The notes below the pieces were generated by a model that saw only the letters and a list, made by a program, of their open reading frames with translations, was not told where the DNA came from and searched no databases. Below are positions 33,486 through 45,476 of a stretch of 64,000 nt of DNA, piece by piece. The translations under genes were made by a program, and so were the position numbers. Numbering within the stretch: the stretch's first letter is position 1; each line of letters starts with the position of its first letter. Origin of the DNA: Hexactinellida sp. DTS-2022 (Eukaryota; Porifera; Hexactinellida); the NCBI GenBank assembly GCA_028753945.1, contig JAPNXP010000001.1:4516501-4580500 (forward strand), read 5' to 3'.

Positions 33486-33933
33486 TATATGACAACTAGA
33501 AAATAAGGTAGTCAAATTCTGAAAGACTTAAATGCATATCAGTGAATAACATCAGTTACATCACTAAACAATAAATAAGTTAGATGTCCAAATAAATTTA
33601 TGATACAGTATACTACTACTAAGAATTATGACCAGAAAATAGCTAATTATACGATATATTTAATTTAAAATGTAATACGCGTATTATACAACTAAGAATA
33701 GGTAAAATGTAACGGAACAAATAGGTGTTATATATACTAAATTATATATTTACTTGTATTTTGGCTGCTATGTACTAAATTATTGTCTAAATACAGCTAT
33801 TCTTAATTAAATAATATTTAAATACCATTATATTTTGAGACCATAGTAAAGAGACTTATTCAAATCCAATTTAATTATTTAGTCTCGATTATATGCATTA
33901 ATTATAATATAATTATAAAATTGAAAACTTGTA

Positions 33934-34980
33934 TTAAATAAAAGATATCTGGAACATTAAATAGAGGGTTTTATCCTTGAGCAGGACTCTGTTATACATA
34001 TCATCGTAAGTGGTCAGAGGTGCCCAGCCACAAGCCTGTTCTGCTCCCTTCTCTCTGCACTGCTGGGGGATCTGAGAACAGGACAGGTAGTAGGTAGCGT
34101 TCTGGTTGTCGCAGAGGAAACTGAATACAGTCGCAGAGTAATTAACTAGCATTGGCCAGGGAAGTACGTCATCTGAATGGCCTTCTTTGACAGTGACAGC
34201 TGCTGATAGGCTCTTGTCTAAATCGAGAGTGAGCACAACCTGAATGTTATACCCGTGTGTTGCTTCAACATTAGGGGGCGTGTTTGTTTGGAATATAGGA
34301 CTGCATATAATTTTGCCTATCCGCTCATCAATGTCTGTCAATTGAATTATAATATTACCGTTCCTATACGTTTGCTTGAGGTATCTGTTCTCTAGCATAA
34401 GCATTCTATTCTCCTGTACTTTCTCCACGAGATCAACTCTAAGAGTGTCTACCTCGTCAAACAGTCTTTGTATCGCCGCGTGTGTGCTTGTATAGTGCTG
34501 TGAGAGCTCGCGTCTCATCAGGAGCTCGTCTTTTAAGCACAATCCCATATCAACATAGGCACACTTTTGGTACACAAAGTCGCATTCTAATTGAAAATGG
34601 TTTGCGATAGAGTTTATAGTTCCTGTCCAGCTGCAGCCCCGCTTATAGAGAGGGCAGTACGCAGTGAATGTAAGTATTGTGTTGCTAAGAGACACATCAA
34701 TTGGCGTAGTTACGGTAAAGCAGCTTTGGCATGCCTTTATATTCTGGTATGTGACAGGTTGATTGAGGATTCCTTTGCACTTGCTGCAGCTCATGGAAGA
34801 GAGGAAATTATCCGAGAGTTCTCCCTGAATCAGATTCGGCTTGTAGCCAGATCCGGAGCCGTTAACATACAGTACATTATTAATATCGTCTGGGTTTTTG
34901 GGTCTCTTTCTCGGTGGGTAGAAAGTAAATCCAGAAATTCGCGAGAAAGGAGCTGGAAACGCGATAGAATTCATTGCCAT
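33934..34980 (-). CDS. TRAF-family protein (RING-like, TRAF zinc finger, coiled coil, MATH)
   Basis: A single-exon 348-residue protein. Residues 64-88 are a degenerate RING-like Cys cluster (SCSKCKG, then CQSCF) lacking a full RING ligand set. Residues 108-168 are TRAF-type zinc-finger sequence (CPLYKRGCSWTG, HFQLECDFVYQKC, then HYTSTH). Residues 168-207 are a short coiled coil (AAIQRLFDEVDTLRVDLVEK). The C-terminal MATH/TRAF-C domain has GYNIQVVLTLDLDKSLSAAV and DDVLPWPM, the family's LPWPF signature. TRAFs trimerise and link receptors to ubiquitin and NF-kB/JNK signalling. Animal TRAFs usually have 400-560 residues; this one is compact, and loss of RING zinc ligands suggests it may act as an adaptor rather than an E3 ligase. 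Confidence 0.82.
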   Translation of the reverse strand: MAMNSIAFPAPFSRISGFTFYPPRKRPKNPDDINNVLYVNGSGSGYKPNLIQGELSDNFLSSMSCSKCKGILNQPVTYQNIKACQSCFTVTTPIDVSLSNTILTFTAYCPLYKRGCSWTGTINSIANHFQLECDFVYQKCAYVDMGLCLKDELLMRRELSQHYTSTHAAIQRLFDEVDTLRVDLVEKVQENRMLMLENRYLKQTYRNGNIIIQLTDIDERIGKIICSPIFQTNTPPNVEATHGYNIQVVLTLDLDKSLSAAVTVKEGHSDDVLPWPMLVNYSATVFSFLCDNQNATYYLSCSQIPQQCREKGAEQACGWAPLTTYDDMYNRVLLKDKTLYLMFQISFI

Positions 34981-35481
34981 TGCTAAAGTCAGTGTATAAA
35001 GAGTATTAGTAAGGGAAATAATATGTAAAATGAGTGCAAGACCACCTATAATATTAATTGATCCAAAAATAGCTAATTATCACTAAATGTAATATTATAC
35101 TTTTGAGATTAGAAAAGTACCAGTTATCTCATATTCCATATGTCTAGAGTGGTCATTAAAGCTTTATTTATACCAGGTGTGTGCAACCTCTTTTAAACCT
35201 GGGCCGCATTGTGCTTCTCAGATCTGTTCACAGGCCGCGATTCGGATAGTTTTCGAATCTTCAGATTTAGATTAGAAAAAAATTGTTAAAAAATAAGTTT
35301 TGAATAATCAGAATGATTAAGTGTTTTGACTACGAGACAAAATTTCACAAAAATTCACAAATTATAATAATGTCACAAGGTCACATATGTGTTCGTTAGT
35401 GTGAGATCTGTAATTGTTCAGGATGCTTCGCGGGCCGCAGCAAAGAGCGTTTCGGGCCGCAGGTTGCACACCCCTGATCTA

Positions 35482-35988
35482 TCTCGTATACTATTAAAAC
35501 ACAAGGGTGGGGGTGTATATATATATATTTGTTTGTATGTTCCGAGTTGATTGAAGAAACTGACGGTTTCCAAATGTGATTTTTGGCATATAGGGGTAAC
35601 TTTTGGCACCCGTCAACAAGTTGAGGATTTCCACTCAAAATTTCTCACACCTCGACAAGTTATGACGTCATTGTCACATTTCGAGAACCCTGAAAATTCA
35701 CTTAATCGCACATTAATTCGCGCCCTCTAAGAGATTAAAACCTGAAAATTTAATAGAACATGTACATTAATGATGCGGACACGTTGGTCAAACCAGATTG
35801 CCAATATGCTTACTCATTGTCGCATGATGACGTAATCACTAAATTTCACATTGTTAAATTTGACTATTTAGGCCTATTTACGCTGTATGATCAATGTTAG
35901 AACTTAGAAGTATATAAACAACACATCAACCGCGAAGCGGTTGGTGTATGTGGTTGTGTTCTGCAGCGTAGCAAGCGAAGCGCGCTAG
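35482..35988 (+). mobile_element. Complete 507-bp non-autonomous Helitron
   Basis: Starts TCTCGTATACTATTAAAACA directly after A (35481) and ends GCGAAGCGCGCTAG directly before T (35989), the A/T insertion rule with no TSD. A 3' hairpin (CAACCGCGAAGCGGTTG) lies about 50 bases before the end. No Rep/Helicase is encoded. Relatives are at 20.3, 21.4-22.1, 38.5 and 45.5 kb. Short minus-strand frames inside it recur in the other copies and are repeat sequence. Confidence 0.85.
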
Positions 35989-36240
35989 TGAATAAATATG
36001 TATCTAGTTTGCCCCAGAAATAAACTGCCCAGATAATTTAAATTTAACATTCTAATTGCTGTGCTATATGCAACATTTTCCCGAGAATATAATCGCATTG
36101 CCAGGGTGCCCAAAGGCATAGGGATTTATTGTTTTTAATTAAACAATAATTAAATGAGTTCTTCGTTCATCTAAGAACAACGAAAATACATTAATATGGC
36201 TCGAATTGAACTTAGTTTGCGTATTGTACACTACTAAAAC

Positions 36241-36657
36241 TCACTTGAGCCAATGCTTGATGCGAGGATTCTCCGTGGCAGACATCCAGTGATCAGTTTG
36301 CCTGGGAGCAGAGCGAGGTCTTATCCCTCTTGCAGTGTCATCGCATCCTAACCTGTTTACTGGGGAGTCAGATAGCATGATAGTGTTGGATGTTTTATCA
36401 TTTCCTAGATCCTCAATATTACCATGATTTAACGTTTGTTGTTGGTTAGTAGGGTAGAATTTAGTATTGGGATCATGAAGTGGTTCTTGTTCTACGCGAG
36501 TGATAAGTTCGTTGAGATATTCGAGAGATCTAACGAGGGAATAAGGCCTGTTCTCAAGAGAAGTGCCTTGGATTGTCACCCGACGGTCTCTCTTTGGGAA
36601 AGTATCAGTCCCACTTCTAGACATGATAGATTTTAGCGGGATTACATCAGAATCCAT
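36241..36657 (-). CDS. Hypothetical protein, 138 residues
   Basis: A complete frame from ATG with normal codon use. It is polar and probably disordered: Arg/Thr-rich start (DTFPKRDRRVTIQGTS), a possible short helix (SLVRSLEYLNELITRVEQEP), and a conserved-looking C terminus WMSATENPRIKHWLK. No domain is recognised. It could be a complete small protein or the last exon of a larger gene; the start at 36657 is followed upstream by AT-rich DNA. Antisense frames over the same bases are shadows. Confidence 0.5.
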   Translation of the reverse strand: MDSDVIPLKSIMSRSGTDTFPKRDRRVTIQGTSLENRPYSLVRSLEYLNELITRVEQEPLHDPNTKFYPTNQQQTLNHGNIEDLGNDKTSNTIMLSDSPVNRLGCDDTARGIRPRSAPRQTDHWMSATENPRIKHWLK

Positions 36658-36659
36658 TA

Positions 36660-38475
36660 CAACTACTGCTATGCAAAAATGTGGTTAAGCAAGTGAAGGC
36701 CTTAGATGGGCTGTGGAGAGGAATTCCTATATTTACTACGAGCCCTTTGGTTTGAAACGGATCGGTACTACGCATCCCAAGTTAACGGCCGCTGTGAGCA
36801 TGTGCGGCCTTACTCCTCCAGGCTTGCCGTGGATATGGATATCCATGGAGATCTCCATGGATGGATATCGAGTTTTTGTCATATCCATGGATATTGTGGA
36901 TATCCATTTCAAATTTAACTTCAAAAAATATTTCAAACCAGGGTTCTAAAAAATGAGTGTGAAAATTAAGTAGCCTTAGTTTTTTTTTGTCCTACCCCCA
37001 ATTGGTTTACACACCTAATTTATTTCATCTAATAAAATTATTTACTAGCCTTATTATTCTAAAAGAACGTGATTTTGACCTTTAGTGACGTCAAAAAGGT
37101 CAAAATAGTAACCGAATCGAATTTTTCTTTCAAAGTATATTTGGGAATGCTAATTCAAGAAATGGGACTTTGTTATATTCCTGAGATTGACCTGTCTATC
37201 TCCTTAAGGGGAACACTTGGTGAATTTCAGGGTATCTCGCGGTGAAGAGGTAGAAATATTTCAATTTCCAATATACAATAGATCAAGTCCGAAAATATGT
37301 CAAGAAATCGAATCCGAAATTTTTTTTGAGAAATTTCATCTTTGAGGTCACTTTTGGGAAAAAATTAAAAAAAATTATGCCACAATTGTTGTTGATTTTG
37401 ATCATTCTGATTGTTTTGTAAAAATATATAAAAAATTTCAATATTGATAAAAGACACTTTTGCATTAATAACGGTGCAAGAAAACTAAAATTTTTTGAAA
37501 CGGACATGCATTGTAAAAAAGGCATATAAGAACGAGTACTAAATGATGTAGGAATTAGAATTTTAATTATATCAGAGTTTCATTGAGAAATAATTTTTTT
37601 AGTGCAAAAAGATGATAAATTTTCACTAAAATTAATAAAAATATTATTTAGAAATATTTACTAATAAAATCAAAATTGTATTTCCTACATCATCCGCTAA
37701 ATAGAGTAAGAAACATTTCATAATTGATGAAACTATTCGAAAAAATAATTCTAGATAGTGATTTCACTTTTCCTGGCTAGTATGGATCAGTATAGTATAG
37801 AAATTTGATTAAGCTATAACCGAGGATATATGAATTCGCAACTTCTAATATTATGGATATTTACTAGATAGGTATAGACCAAATTAATGGCTATTTCAAC
37901 TTTCTCAAATTCGAATGTTGAAAATTCACCAAGTGTCCCCCATACTTAAAACTGGAAATCTTATAAAGGGATGTATATAACGTCCCTTTCTACCATTTTC
38001 CATGTTATAAAGTGTGAGGAGTACAGGCTTGCTGTGGAGATGAAAAATCGCATCCATATCCATATCCATATCCAGACCATTTTTTGTGGATATCCATGGA
38101 TATCCATTGAATATTGATAGATTTATAACACCTAATATCAACAAAATATCCAGAAGATTTAGGTCCTTTAATTTATGTATATTTATTATTTATCAACTAA
38201 ATGTTGTATTACTAATTAGTCAAAGTTCATCAATATCGCTATCAGCCTCAAAACATCTCTTTCTGGGTCATTATTGATGGCTTCTGCTAGATTATTGGGT
38301 TCGATAGCAAATCCTAGCTTTTTGAAATTCCATCGCGACTAATTTTTTGGAATATAATTGTCTCCCCTATGGTTAATTAATGAGCTAAAAGTATAGCAAG
38401 TAGGATAAACGAAAAAAACAAAATAAAAATCATGGCAAGTAAAATATTCAGGAGTGACGTAAAAAAGATTAAGGC
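36660..38475. other. Intergenic stretch with GGATATCCATGG-rich repeats, no gene
   Basis: Two direct copies of a repeat starting ACAGGCTTGC(C/T)GTGGA (about 36816 and 38027) carry runs of ATGGATATCC. The first also has inverted ATCCATGGAGATCTCCATGG. The AT-rich middle (37000-37800) holds only chance reading frames. Confidence 0.5.
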
Positions 38476-38481
38476 TTAAGT

Positions 38482-38962
38482 ATATGTGTGTGTATATATA
38501 TATTTGTTTGTATGTTATGAGTTGATTGAAGAAAGTTGACGGTTTCCAAATGTGATTTTTGGCATATAGGGGTAACTTTTGGCACCCGCCAACAAGTTGG
38601 GGTTTCCACTCAAAATTTCTCACACCTCGACAAGTTATGACGTCATTGTCACATTTCGAGAACCCTGAAAATTCGCTTAATCGCACATAATTCGCGCCCT
38701 CTAAGAGATAAAAATCTGAAAATATAATAGAACATGTACATTAATGATGCGGACATGGTGGTCACACCAGATTGCCAATATGCTTACTCATTATAACATG
38801 ATGACGTAATCATTAAAATTTCACATTGTTAAATTTGACTATTTAGGCCTATTTACGCTGTATAATCAATATTAGGAGTATATTAACCACACACCAACCG
38901 CGAAGCGGTTGGTGTGTGGTTGTGTTCTGCCGCGAAGCGACCTAGCAAGCGAAGCGCGCTAG
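38482..38962 (+). mobile_element. Helitron copy, 5' truncated
   Basis: Matches the 35482-35988 element from its TATATATATATTTGTTTGTATG segment to the 3' hairpin (CCAACCGCGAAGCGGTTGG) and CTAG end before T. The TCT head is missing. Confidence 0.8.
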
Positions 38963-38989
38963 TTCATGATAAATTCAAAGAAATAGCAT

Positions 38990-39073
38990 ATGTTTTGAGT
39001 CTCCCGCTTTTTTGTAAAACCCGCCAAAAAGTGGCAAACCTCCCGCTTTTTGGTTTTCAGAGGTTGGCATCCC
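38990..39073 (+). mobile_element. hAT-like end, right half
   Basis: CTCCCGCTTTTT-rich sequence ending GGTTGGCATCCCTG, followed by TCAATAGC. A matching but oppositely paired end is at 40005-40091 (see findings). No gene is seen in 39080-40600. Bases 39115-39370 include GGGGGCATTGCCCC duplications and a family-2 Helitron-like fragment. Confidence 0.5.
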
Positions 39074-40004
39074 TGTCAATAGCATCAATGAATCAGAGGA
39101 ATAAAATAGTTCAATATATTTTACCAGGGGGGGCATTGCCCCGGGGCGAGGATTTCTACCAGGGGGGCATTGCCCCCCCGTGGCGACGTCCCTAAATATG
39201 AATATTTATTGTTGTTGTTTACAAAAATATGTAAACGAATTAATGAAATTGAAATCAACCTAGAAGTTAGCTTTCAACGGGTATTATAGGTCAACAAGTA
39301 TGCTGAACACAAATTTCGCATTTGTAAATTTAGAATAGGAAAAACATGTTAATTAAGATAGAACGATACAATCTGATTAATTTCTACGTTTGAATATCTA
39401 CAATTGAAAACGCTTATTTTTCAAGTTCTATCTATCAAATTTCTTTTCGCGTATCTCGTATTCATCCAATGTATGCAATAACACAACAAAACGTGATAGT
39501 AGATTATTGAATTATATTTTTTTACAAAGTAGTTTTTTAGTAGATATACGTAGATGTAGCAGATATAAATATCTTCAAATGTTCATGTCATTTATAGACA
39601 TTTTTCTAGAGATTTCGAGAAATTTCATGACGATTAGGCCATCAAATTTGTAAATGTGTTGTAAAGCTTATTCCACCCTTGGTTGCATTGATTGAAATTT
39701 AAACTAAACGAGAAAAAATGCAGCATCATATCTGGTATAACAACTTTCTGGAGGATGTAAGCCACGCGGGATATTTTTAAGAATTTCTTCCAAATTCGAA
39801 TTAAAACATAATATTAGTACAGTGTAATAATAAGGGGGCTATAGAATCTTAACTAACATACAAGTATATGAGTAGAACAAAACTTGGAACTCGTATATTA
39901 TATTATTACGATATAGGTATAGACTAATCTTAGCAAAAAATTCAGTTATTTTACTTATACGTACATATCATAAAATCCTAATACGTATAGGACAAATTTC
40001 CAAG

Positions 40005-40091
40005 AAAGCGGGAGTTTGAAAAGTTTGGCGGGAGGTCGGGAGGATGGGAGAAATAAATGCTAAAAAGCGGGAGGGTTGGCAACCCTGCTAT
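40005..40091 (-). mobile_element. hAT-like end, flipped left half
   Basis: Read on the minus strand it begins CAGGGTTGCCAACCCTCCCG preceded by TTCAATAG. It shares the CTCCCGC-rich composition of 38990-39073. Confidence 0.45.
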
Positions 40092-41145
40092 TGAATTCAA
40101 TTTAATGAGTTCACACTTTCCAATCCATTTGATTCATATCCCTGTAAGTTTACGAGGCTCCGATTTTCCCCTGTAGATTGGTCAAGATCCCTAGACACCT
40201 CAAATTTTTTTCTTGCTCGCTCGTCTAAAATGTAAATCTACACTTATACTCAAACGAATTACACTATCCAAAACATTTTATTATGTATGTCAAGATATAC
40301 ATACGATTATGTTATTTATTCTTATTAAGTTTGACATAAATCAATTTAATCACTTATGAACGCAGATAATATAGAAATATATATTTTGTACAGAGAATCC
40401 ATGTACGCTTGAATAGGGTATTAATTTACACAAAACATAATGCTACATTTAGGGTTAGGCATTTTTAGGTATTATTCGACAAACAATCTATAATTTATCC
40501 AAACTAGTAATCCATATACCAATTTATTACATCCCTGTACGCCTGGACAGAACATTCAAAATGGTTGAAATCCCTGTACGGTTGACAGGAATGGACTGTT
40601 GGCAATCTAGATGCGTCTTATAGGATATTCCATAGCAATCTATATACTAAGGCAATGGCACTCTAGTGAATTACTGGACCATGGATGGCAATTACCATGG
40701 GATTATTCTATACAATAACTTGAAATTTAAAGATGATTTGAGTACTTATGGTGAATTCACCGACTTTATGCCCCTTAGAACTTATTTTTGGAATAACTGC
40801 GATAATATAAACTTGATTTTCAGGGATATTCACTATATTAATTAATCTAGCGGTAACAATTGTTTGAATTCATCCCTACAGAACGATTAAAATTCGTTTT
40901 GATCATATTCACGTTCAAGAAATACAAGTACTGAATGATTATAGAAGTTATAAACACTTGAGTAGCTGACAAATTTCTACATTCTGCCCAATAAACGTCA
41001 GAGTAGTGAGAGTACGAATTTCACTAACCACATAATAACCACCCATAATTTTTACACTCAAAATTTTTACGATATTCAATAATGATTTTAATTGCATTGT
41101 TACTTGCTAAACTTCATAATTTTCACTGCGTATTCGAATTTCAAC

Positions 41146-44100
41146 ATGACATGCCTCGTACCTGGTTGTAAGTCAAACTATTCTGACAAAGATGAATATG
41201 TATGTTGCAGTGTATACCCGCACATGGTGTGTGCGGGCACACACTGGTGTATATCCGCACACACTATATGACGTTGGTTTTATTAATATAAGTTTATTAG
41301 CGAGATTAGTTATTTATTATTATTGCAAATTATTACGTTGGAAGGTTTGGTGTTTATTGTTGCTTTTCTTTTCTGCACATTTTAATCCATTATAGTCCCT
41401 TTCACAAGTGTAGGAGTTTTATTTTCATCATCTAACAACATATTTTAGCCAGACTAATTCATTGATTGTGTGCGGATATACACCAGTGTGTGCCCGCACA
41501 CACCATGTGCGGATATACACTGCAACATATACCTGTTTTCTCTTTCCCCACTGATGTTGAAACTCGTGAGAAGTGGTTCCGAGCAATACCTAGGCAGAGA
41601 GAAGACTACGAGATGAATAAACGATTGAAGGTACGTACTTTGTTATAATATGTTTACTTTTATATTGTATTCTATGTCTTTTGTTTTGAAGGTCTGCATA
41701 CACCATTTCCATGAAGAAGACATAGAGAGGACCATTCAATACTTCAATGGAATGGAGATGATTGAGACGATCAGGAAGAAAGTGGCTCTGAAGAAGTGTG
41801 CAGTCCCTAGCATCTTTCCAAACTGTCCTAGCTATCTGACAGATGCTGCTGATAGATGTCAAAGACTATCTTTAGATGTTAAGGAGGAGAAGAGGGTACA
41901 GGAAGCCTACCAGAAGAGCCGCGCAGATTTCAAAGAAACTGAATCTAAGTTTATTCTTTCTACTCTTAATTGTATTATTTCTAAGTTACATCTAATTGAA
42001 CTACCTAACGGTTGGCTTCTTCATCGACCCAATTCTACAATCATTCTATTTCTTAAGATTCACTATCATAATGAAATTTCTACGATCGAACGTTCAATAA
42101 TTGTTGATGAAAAATTAGATTGTAAGGCTTTTTATAAAGAAAATAATAGAATCAAACTATCTTGTAATTCGTTCAACGATATCAGATTGTTAGAAAATAT
42201 TATTCATGAAGTTGAAATATTTGAAATGAGTCCAAAAGATTGCTCAATTTCCACAGCGACCCCTTTGAAAAAACATGTCGAGAATGCCATTCATAATCTT
42301 TCTAGTGCTTTTGATACACTAGATCCTACCCATTCCACATTTGATTTCGAAGCCGAGAATGATTCTATGCTAATTCGTCTTAATTTTTTGCTCGATCAGC
42401 TGAAATACTTAATTGTTGATAAACATGCTCGTCGTTATAATATTCTCACTCAGGTCTTTTGTCTAAAAGTTCACGGAATTTCACCAGCTTGTTATCGGCT
42501 TATCCAAAGCTCTAACTGTATAATACTTCCACACGAACGTAATTTGTTGAAGATCAAAAATAGTATTGGCCTAGAGAGTGAGTATACTAAAATTCTTCAA
42601 GAAATTGCTACCACGTTTAATGATTTAGAGCGCCATGTGATTCTTCAAATGGATGAAGTTCACATTCGTAGTGATGCATCCTATAAGGGAGGAAGGGTAA
42701 TTGGGTCGATTCGTAATCCGGATGATCCACATACTACAGTTTTTTCTATGATGGTTTCTAGTTTATCGGCCAAGTTTTCCACCATTGTGCGATTAATACC
42801 TTTGGGTTCTTCATCTACAGAATCATTATATCCAATTGTTAAATCTACTATTTGTGACATCGAAGCTTGTGGTCTGTTTGTTGAAGCTGTGTGTACTGAT
42901 AATTATCCACTCAATGTTCGTTTATACAAATTCTTTTCAATTAATTCGAGACTGGAACCAAAGGTACAGCACCCATGCAATCCACAAAGAAGTTTAATTT
43001 TGTTTTTTGATTTTGTTCATATCATTAAGTCCATTAGGAATAATTGGTTAAATCTAAAAAATTTAGACAATACATTTATTTTTCCGAAATTTGCTGAATG
43101 TAAATTATGTGTACAACAAAATATCAGTAACGTAAACAAAAGTTTTTACGTCTCCATTTCTATAACCAACATTTCGACCACTCATTTTAGCTCTAAATCT
43201 CTTTATCCTGAACTATGTTATGCACCCTTTCAGGATATCCGTAATTTATTCAATTCTGATAAATGTAATGTCTTGAAGCGAGCACCAAGATTAACAGCGA
43301 AAGCGTGTTGGCCCTCAAGGTTAGAACGACAAAATGTTAGTTTTGCTTTGAAAATTTTCCATGAGACAACATATGCCGGCTTATTATCGTGGAAAATGGA
43401 AAAAGACATCATACACACGAATCAAACAGTAGAATTCCTTGAATTAATCAATCAGGTGTGGAAACTATTCAATGTCAACTGGGTCGGAAAAGATATACGT
43501 TTTAACGATGAATTTCAGCTCCAATTTACCCAGGAGATTTTCGTTTACAATTTTTAAACAACGTCGTCTCTTGGTTGGATATTTTGGAACAATCTGCCAT
43601 CTTTATATGGAAAGTTAACACCACAAACCTTTACCAGTTTCAGACACACATGCGAGGCGTTACCACTGCTGGTCAAACAACTTACCGAGAACTGCGGATA
43701 CCAGTACCTTCTAACTGCAAGAATTCAAAATGATGCGCTGGAGCACCACTTTGGTTTATATAGACAGATGTCAGGGTCTCACTACCAGATTTCATTTAAC
43801 CAAATTTTGGAAAGCGAACGCAGACTCCAACTTTCAAACATTCTAAAAGTGTTCGCTCTAAAATACGGTGCTATCTCTTGTGAAGACAGTATTTCTCTTA
43901 AAGAATACCTTCATAAATTTGCTGACGATTTTGATAGTTGTAATGAGGAGCAACACGATATAGAACTTTATCTAATCACATTGAATGAAATTTCAGTCCC
44001 TGAAATAGAGGTTTCTCAAATGGAATGTCTCGTTTATATGCAGGATACGCAGTCTTCTCTTACTTTAAGAAGTCTAATGGCTGTCTATCTTGCCATCATC

Positions 44101-44504
44101 TTTTAACATCAGATAAACTCGTGGAAGTTAACAATGACGTTGGCTCCCAATATACTTTGATTGATTTAGTGGATAGGGGCTCTCTTAAATATCCTTCTCG
44201 TTATGTGGTAAAATGTGTTTGCATATTATATGAAACCTTCCTCAAAATTGACAACTGTGAATCTTTAAGTAAGGAATTCTATTCTGGACCATCCCGTAGC
44301 CTGTTGATGAGTATCTCTATGAACTTTATTGCAGAGAGATACAGTGATGTCTGGAAAGATTGGTGTTTCTGTGGTGTTTGGAATTGGGATATATTAAAGA
44401 AAATGTGTTTAACTTGGTCAAACATTATCTTATCAAAGAGGGTTCGCAATTATAATGCCATGGTTTTAAATAAAGATAACACTAAACTAAAAAAATACAA
44501 CTAA
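41146..44504 (+). pseudogene. P-element/THAP9-type transposase, decayed
   Basis: An N-terminal THAP zinc finger starts at ATG 41146 (CLVPGCKSNY), is cut by a MITE at 41203-41527, and resumes with VFSFPTDVETREKWFRAIPR. A 61-bp intron (41631-41691, GTACGT to TTTTGAAG) leads to VCIHHF, completing the C2CH finger. The long central frame (to 43557) carries the RNase H-like catalytic region: LILQMDEVHIRS, CTDNYPLN and DFVHIIKSIRNNW. After 43530 the frame changes at least three times (about 43530, 43595 and 44040). Recognisable C-terminal blocks follow (DALEHHFGLYRQMSG; YAGYAVFSYFKKSNGCLSC). Removing the MITE and one TA does not by itself restore the THAP frame, so other indels or splicing are involved. 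Not functional as it stands. Confidence 0.85.
41203..41527. mobile_element. 325-bp MITE inside the THAP coding region
   Basis: TIRs of about 64 bases: TGTTGCAGTGTATACCCGCA at the left pairs with the complement at the right, with one or two mismatches, through the GGTGTGTGCGGGCACACACT block. TA lies on both sides (41201-41202 and 41528-41529). It contains no transposase. Confidence 0.88.
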
Positions 44505-45224
44505 TTTTCTTGCTTGTTTTGTTATAGGTTATTCTACTACTTATTGAGTGTGTCTACGAGCCTTAGAGAGAGCGATGTGTCTACGAGCGTTAGAGAGAGC
44601 GATGCGTGTCTACAGTCAGTCGAACAGTTAAAGGATTCACATGTTGCTTATGTACCATTTCTTGATTCTATGTATTTGTTCATATAGTATAATGCTGTAT
44701 TGTTTGTGTTGCATTTAATTCATTAAAAATAACGTATTTATTTCTAAATTAATATCCAAATATTATGAGAATTGGGGCTGGGTAGTCTTAGAATTTAAAA
44801 TATAACATTTGTTACACATTAAAATACCACTGAAAGGCTTTATGACAATTAATAGAAATTTGGAAAACCCATGGTAATTGCCATCCATGGTCCAGTAATT
44901 CACTAGAGTGCCATTGCCTTAGTATATAGATTGCTATGGATATTCCTAGTTATTTTGGCAACTTTGGTTCTAACTTCTAATCAACTGTTTTGCAAACCCA
45001 ATACACTTTTTACTTTAGACCTGTTACCAGTCAAAATTGACTTTTACTGTCATTATAGCTAGTAGTTAAGCTGTAGTTTTTGCTGGAGTGCAAAATTCTT
45101 GTTAATGTGTTGATTTTTGTAGGCTACTTTTCATACTTTGCAGGACATTAAACTAGAAAGCTTCATCTTTATCGCCTAGTTTTTGGTAACGTCAACTGCT
45201 AGATCTAACACCAATATAATATTT

Positions 45225-45476
45225 GCCCCCCCCTAGGTGAAATATCTTGGCAACGTCCCTGGAATCATATTATAAATTTATAAATGCAAATTTCGAAATC
45301 AGCATACTTGTTTACCTATTATAACAATTGTTTACCTTTTATAACATTTGAAAGTTAGTTTCTATCTCAATATTAATTGCGGTTCCTAATAACTTCCTAT
45401 CCCCCATCACTTTAATACAATCCGGACAAACAAACACACACACAAACACACAACAATCGAGATTTAATAATATAGA
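45225..45476 (-). mobile_element. Family-2 Helitron-like copy, abutting another Helitron
   Basis: On the minus strand the head TCTATATTATTAAATCTCG begins at 45476, followed by a TGTTTGTGTG run and the GTATTAAAG block. It lies directly against the CTAG end of the next element. The 3' side near 45225 is truncated or unresolved. No gene is seen between 44.94 and 46.1 kb. Confidence 0.6.

Larger units (their letters stand above)
40631..44938 (+). mobile_element. 4.3-kb P-superfamily transposon with 70-bp TIRs
   Basis: About 70 bases at the left end (CATAGCAATCTATATACTAA onward to AATTACCATGGG) recur exactly as the complement at 44868-44938. Flanking GGATATTC (40623-40630) reappears right after the right end; with the next base, the repeat is 8 or 9 bp, because the ends overlap it. 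It encodes a THAP-domain P-type transposase in disrupted form. P-family elements have 8-bp TSDs, so structure and coding content agree. Confidence 0.92.

Noticed and set aside
11247-34980. An immune gene cluster linking the NLR and TRAF genes
   Set aside because: Unrelated metabolic and RNA-processing genes lie between them, with mixed strands; proximity is not evidence of function.
36736-36949. Overlapping frames rich in MDIHG/ISMDG
   Set aside because: They are produced by the ATGGATATCC simple repeat on both strands.
38339-38686. Minus-strand frame of 115 codons, with a similar one at 35396-35638
   Set aside because: The shared protein string comes from the non-autonomous Helitron body; the other copies do not keep the frame.
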